Shown piece by piece: positions 61,122-64,000 of a DNA stretch of 64,000 nt. Below the pieces are notes generated by a model, which did not search any database, had not been told where the DNA came from, and worked only from the letters and a program-made list of their open reading frames with translations. This DNA comes from Oleiharenicola sp. (GTDB taxonomy: Bacteria > Verrucomicrobiota > Verrucomicrobiia > Opitutales > Opitutaceae), in NCBI GenBank assembly GCA_025363455.1, contig JANYDW010000068.1, positions 1 to 64,000 on the forward strand, read 5' to 3'. The position numbers were made by a program, and so were the translations under genes. Position 1 is the first letter of the stretch. Each line of letters opens with the position of its first letter.

Positions 61122-61151
61122 CACCCCGCAGGGTAGGGCAACGCCCCATAG
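61122..61151 (+). promoter_or_regulatory. CACCCC-GC-AGGGT / ACGCCCCATAG leader motif
   Basis: CACCCCGCAGGGT at 61122-61134 and ACGCCCCATAG at 61141-61151, in the same order as at 52433. It ends 38 bases before the BON protein start, inside the spacer after the terminator, so it is placed to control that gene. Confidence 0.4.
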
Positions 61152-61189
61152 AGATCGTGAGGTCGAGCGAGTAACATCGTGCCTCAATC

Positions 61190-61948
61190 ATGAAAATTAA
61201 ATACCTGCCCCTCCTGTCCGTCTTCCTCGCCGGCGCCATCGCCCTGCACGCCTCTTCGGCCACCGATCGCAAGATCGAGGACGCCGCCAAGGCTTCCTAC
61301 AACTACCGGACTGTCCTCGAGGATCATGTGAAGGTGAAGGCCAACGATGGCGTGGTCACGCTGACCGGCACCGTGCAGGACAATGACGAAAAGGCCCTCG
61401 CCGCCGATACCGTCGAAAACCTTCCCGGCGTTACGAGCGTGCGCAACGAAATCACCGTCAAGTCCAACTACCCCGAGAAGTCCGATGGCTGGATCGCCCT
61501 CAAGATCCGCAGCCGCCTTCTCACGAAGGGCAATGTCAGCGCCACGAGCACCAAGGTCGCGTCGCAAAACGGGGTCGTCACGCTGAGCGGCACGGCCGAC
61601 ACCCAGGCGCAGAAGGATCTGACCGAGGCCTACGCCAAGGATATCGATGGCGTGAAGTCCGTGCAAAACGACATCGTCGTGCAGGACAAGATGGCGGCCG
61701 ACAGCAACCGCAAGGATTCGATGGGCGACAAAATTGACGACGCGTCCATCACCAGCCAGGTGAAGTACGCGCTCCTCACCCACAAGTCCACCAGCGCCCT
61801 CAAGACCAAGGTCACCACCAACGATGGCGTGATCATGATCACCGGGGTGGCCGCCAATGACGCCGAGAAATCCCTCGTCACGAAGCTTGCCAGCGACGTC
61901 CGCGGCGTGCGGTCCGTAAACAACAACATGACGGTCAGCAAGAGCTGA
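61190..61948 (+). CDS. Triple BON-domain periplasmic protein (OsmY-like)
   Basis: A 252-residue exported protein: signal peptide (residues 1-22) and three BON domains, each with the pattern KVKANDGVVTLTGTV ... DTVENLPGVTSVRNEI, at about residues 27-92, 100-162 and 180-250. BON proteins such as OsmY bind lipid surfaces and are induced by osmotic or envelope stress. Its upstream leader contains the shared CACCCC-type motif. The DUF3185 and DUF883 stress genes that follow point in the same direction. Confidence 0.92.
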   Translation: MKIKYLPLLSVFLAGAIALHASSATDRKIEDAAKASYNYRTVLEDHVKVKANDGVVTLTGTVQDNDEKALAADTVENLPGVTSVRNEITVKSNYPEKSDGWIALKIRSRLLTKGNVSATSTKVASQNGVVTLSGTADTQAQKDLTEAYAKDIDGVKSVQNDIVVQDKMAADSNRKDSMGDKIDDASITSQVKYALLTHKSTSALKTKVTTNDGVIMITGVAANDAEKSLVTKLASDVRGVRSVNNNMTVSKS

Positions 61949-62040
61949 CCTGTTCCATCCTGATACAACAGCGCGGCTGCCTCCAGGCCGTCGCGCTTCA
62001 TTTTCGCCTCTCTTTCTTTCGCACGATTCCCCAGCCAGTC

Positions 62041-62220
62041 ATGCGACCCGCCGGCAAACTCCCCGCGCTCCGTCCGCCCGTCGCTCCGGCCGCGGCGGAG
62101 CCGGCCGACGCCGGGTCCGACCCGATCGCCGACTTTCTCATCCGCTTGGAGGAGCGATTCGAAAAGTACGCCGCGATGCTCTGCTCCGAGCTGGAGTGCA
62201 AATCCCAGAACGCCTCGTAA
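62041..62220 (+). CDS. Small hypothetical protein, 59 aa
   Basis: A complete 59-residue ORF starting MRPAGKLPALRPPVAPAAAE and ending LECKSQNAS, with an acidic helical centre (IADFLIRLEERFEKYAAMLC). It lies between the BON gene and the DUF3185 gene with spacings of 92 and 22 bp on the same strand. No family is recognised; it is below common ORF cutoffs, and its alternating Pro-rich then helical make-up is plausible for a small structural protein. Confidence 0.55.
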   Translation: MRPAGKLPALRPPVAPAAAEPADAGSDPIADFLIRLEERFEKYAAMLCSELECKSQNAS

Positions 62221-62242
62221 CCCTCCCCACCTCAATCATTCC

Positions 62243-62449
62243 ATGAACAAAATCCTCTCTCTCGCCCTGCTCATTGGTGGCATTGCCCTCATCATTTTCG
62301 GCCTCAAGGCCTCTGATTCTGTCAGCTCCGATGTCTCCCGCGTCTTCACCGGCAACCCGACGGACAAGACCATGTGGCTGCTCATCGGCGGCGCAATTGC
62401 CACCGCCGTCGGCGGCATCGGCCTGATGCGCGGAACAAAATCCAGCTAA
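62243..62449 (+). CDS. DUF3185 family membrane protein
   Basis: A 68-residue protein with two membrane segments. The family pattern is clear: LIIFGLKASDSVSSDVSRVF, then TGNPTDKTMWLLIGGAIATA. DUF3185 proteins are small inner-membrane proteins of unknown role, often near stress genes. It lies in a run of same-direction small membrane-protein genes. Confidence 0.92.
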   Translation: MNKILSLALLIGGIALIIFGLKASDSVSSDVSRVFTGNPTDKTMWLLIGGAIATAVGGIGLMRGTKSS

Positions 62450-62532
62450 GGCGTTCCGTGTTATGCCGCGTGCGCCGAACCTGATCGACGGGCGCGTCAC
62501 CCTCTCCCCTCCAACCATCAATCAATACTATC

Positions 62533-62850
62533 ATGAAAAATAACAAAGCTACCGCCCAGACCCCCCAGGATCTCCTCAACGAACTCCGCACCCTCGTCTC
62601 CGAGGCCGAGAAGATGCTGGGTGAGTCCATCTCGGAGAAAACCGACGAGGCTGTCGGCGCCCTCCGCCATCGTTACGAAGACGTCCAGGAGCGCATGAGC
62701 GAACTCTACGAAGGCGCCCGCAAAAAGGTTGTCGCCGGCGCGAAGAAGACCGACGAGGCCATTCGCGACAATCCCTACCAGTCCCTGGCCATCGCCGCCG
62801 GGGTTGCCCTGGTCGTCGGAATCCTGCTGGGTCGCAACAGCAAGCAGTAA
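62533..62850 (+). CDS. DUF883 (ElaB/YqjD-like) membrane-anchored protein
   Basis: A 105-residue protein: a long amphipathic helix (ELRTLVSEAEKMLGESISEK, EDVQERMSELYEGARKK) followed by the C-terminal anchor YQSLAIAAGVALVVGILLG and the RNSKQ tail. This is the ElaB/YqjD family, which binds ribosomes at the inner membrane in stationary phase in E. coli. The YqjE- and YqjK-like genes follow, giving the order D-E-K of the E. coli operon. Confidence 0.92.
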   Translation: MKNNKATAQTPQDLLNELRTLVSEAEKMLGESISEKTDEAVGALRHRYEDVQERMSELYEGARKKVVAGAKKTDEAIRDNPYQSLAIAAGVALVVGILLGRNSKQ

Positions 62851-62863
62851 TCGCCGCCCCGCG

Positions 62864-63253
62864 ATGGAACAGCCCCCGCCTGCCCCTGCCGGGTTTATCG
62901 CCTCGCTGCACACGCTCGGCGACAGCCTCATGGCCAGCGTGCAGAACCGGCTGGAGCTGTTTTCCGTCGAGTTGCAGGAGGAAAAATTCCGCCTGATCCA
63001 GACCTTTTTCTGGATCAGCGCGGCCCTCTTCACCGGCTTGATGACCGTCATGTTCGCCAGCCTGACGGTGGTTTATCTCTTCTGGGAGAGCGCGCGACTC
63101 GCCGCCCTCGGCGGGCTGACCCTCCTGTATGCCGTGGCGCTGGGGACCATCGTCCTCTTGTTCCGGCGCTTCCTCGCGCGCCAGCCCAAGCCTTTCGCCG
63201 CCACCCTCGAAGAGATCGGGGAGGATCGGGCATGTATCCGAACCGGGAGCTGA
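62864..63253 (+). CDS. YqjE-like phage-holin-family membrane protein
   Basis: A 129-residue protein with two long membrane segments (TFFWISAALFTGLMTVMFASL, LGGLTLLYAVALGTIVLLF) and a conserved leader NRLELFSVELQEEKFRL, the YqjE/holin_3_6 pattern. Its 3' end overlaps the next gene by 22 bp. It is co-directional with DUF883 and probably in one stress operon. Confidence 0.9.
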   Translation: MEQPPPAPAGFIASLHTLGDSLMASVQNRLELFSVELQEEKFRLIQTFFWISAALFTGLMTVMFASLTVVYLFWESARLAALGGLTLLYAVALGTIVLLFRRFLARQPKPFAATLEEIGEDRACIRTGS

Positions 63254-63474
63254 CCCGGCTCGCCGCCCATAAGGGCACGGTCCGCCGGAATATCGCCGTC
63301 CACCGCCGCCAGGTCGTCACGGCGGCGGCCCGCGTGGCGCAACCCCTCGTTTGGGTGGACAAGCTGCTGGTCCTGTGGCGCAAGTTCGCCCCCTTCGCCG
63401 CCGTGGCGGCCGTGCCGCTGGGCTTGCTGCTGAAACGCTCCGTTGCCCGGCGCCCGCCGCCGCTGAGCCGGTAG
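63232..63474 (+). CDS. YqjK-like small protein
   Basis: An 80-residue protein with a basic head and one membrane segment (FAPFAAVAAVPLGLLLKRSV). It follows the YqjE-like gene with a 22-bp overlap, and the order DUF883-YqjE-YqjK matches the well-known yqjDEK set, which supports the name even though sequence similarity is weak. Confidence 0.75.
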   Translation: MYPNRELTRLAAHKGTVRRNIAVHRRQVVTAAARVAQPLVWVDKLLVLWRKFAPFAAVAAVPLGLLLKRSVARRPPPLSR

Positions 63475-63525
63475 CATTAGACCCCATTCCTTCCCCCGGG
63501 CTTACCGGCTAGTCTCTTCGCTGTC

Positions 63526-64000
63526 ATGGTCGCTCACTTTACTCCCGTCCCGCGCGCTTCCTCCTCCGCTGCCAGCACCGCCCGCAGCGCCTTGGCCCGT
63601 CAGGAGGCCTTGTACGACGTGGGCCTCGTGCAACGGTTCAAGGCCGGCGACGAGACGGCCTTTGTCGAGATCGTCACCCGCTATCGGACCCGGCTGGTCC
63701 ATGTCGCGCTGGGCCTGCTGCGGATCCACGCCGACGCCGAAGAAATCGCCCAGGACACCTTCATCCGCGCGCACCGGAGCTTGAATTCCTTTCGCGGTGA
63801 GTCCTCCCTCGCCGCCTGGTTGCACTGCATCACCCTCAACCTCGCGCGCAACCGTTACTGGTATTTCTTCCGCCGCCGGCGGCATGTGACGCAATCCCTG
63901 GACAGCACGGTGAGCGCGGACACACAGACAACCTATGCGGACCTGATCGCCAGTCCCGCCCCCGGTCCCGCGCGGGAGGCCGCCAGCCAGGAATTTTCTG
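63526..64000 (+). CDS. ECF-type RNA polymerase sigma factor, cut by window end
   Basis: The first 158 residues of a sigma-70-type factor: region 2 is clear (FKAGDETAFVEIVTRYRTRL, LLRIHADAEEIAQDTFIRAH, RSLNSFRGESSLAAWL, then CITLNLARNRYWYFFRRRR). Region 4 lies beyond the window. An N-terminal extension of about 35 residues precedes region 2. It follows the envelope-stress genes by 51 bp from YqjK, and it could control them or itself, but an anti-sigma gene would have to be looked for downstream. Confidence 0.92.
   Translation, partial: MVAHFTPVPRASSSAASTARSALARQEALYDVGLVQRFKAGDETAFVEIVTRYRTRLVHVALGLLRIHADAEEIAQDTFIRAHRSLNSFRGESSLAAWLHCITLNLARNRYWYFFRRRRHVTQSLDSTVSADTQTTYADLIASPAPGPAREAASQEFS

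Noticed and set aside
1-64000. CRISPR arrays and rRNA genes
   Set aside because: No regularly spaced direct repeats and no 16S/23S/5S-like sequence were seen.

Overview
The window is GC-rich, densely coded bacterial DNA whose gene families point to Verrucomicrobiota, most likely an Opitutaceae-type organism. This is inferred from family content: CRTAC1/ASPIC-UnbV FG-GAP proteins, a propeller hybrid sensor kinase, GH97 and GH29 glycosidases, DUF3185, a PATR-repeat autotransporter, and many short palindromic repeats between genes. There is no rRNA operon, no CRISPR array and no recognisable prophage. One tRNA gene, tRNA-Gln(TTG), is present.

Layout. 0-10 kb: two FG-GAP/ASPIC repeat proteins, a vanadium-haloperoxidase/PAP2-like protein, an outer-membrane beta-barrel protein and a LytS/LytTR two-component pair. 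10-17 kb: an accessory island with a VapBC45-like toxin-antitoxin pair, a large type IIG-like restriction-methylation protein whose central part is visibly less GC-rich, an HTH protein, a small unknown and a Bro-N protein. 16.8-22 kb: a YchJ-like SEC-C protein, an MBOAT O-acyltransferase with an SGNH-like partner, a lone receiver protein, a membrane protein and a secreted propeller. 22-28 kb: a giant hybrid kinase and a MORN-like protein. 28-33 kb: tRNA-Gln whose 3' end is duplicated 488 bp away around a GIY-YIG nuclease gene, then deoC, GH97 and GH29.

33-49 kb is the most distinctive part: an aryl-polyene/xanthomonadin-like locus. It has a methyltransferase, acyl carrier proteins, two ketosynthases, a chain-length-factor-like protein, an LpxL-like and a PlsC-like acyltransferase, a glycosyltransferase fused to a LolA-like domain, an MMPL exporter and an AMP ligase. 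A chorismatase of the FkbO/Hyg5/XanB2 family faces it and could supply a hydroxybenzoate starter, which the ligase would activate, the KS/ACP set would elongate, and the GT, acyltransferases, LolA and MMPL proteins would move to the outer membrane. No ketoreductase or dehydratase is visible in the window. Several ATGA stop/start overlaps indicate translational coupling. Dodecin, a ferritin-like protein, a lone ACP and two small lipoproteins precede it.

49-64 kb carries envelope and stress genes: a PagL-like lipid A deacylase, a polysaccharide deacetylase, a PAP2 protein, a KaiB-like protein next to a histidine kinase, an outer-membrane protein, a second histidine kinase with a LuxR-type regulator, an ice-binding-like autotransporter, a triple BON protein, DUF3185, DUF883, YqjE- and YqjK-like proteins, and an ECF sigma factor cut by the window edge. 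Four leaders here share a CACCCC-AT-AGGG element. Small genes below usual ORF cutoffs were found at 48739-48903, 55682-55801 and 62041-62220.
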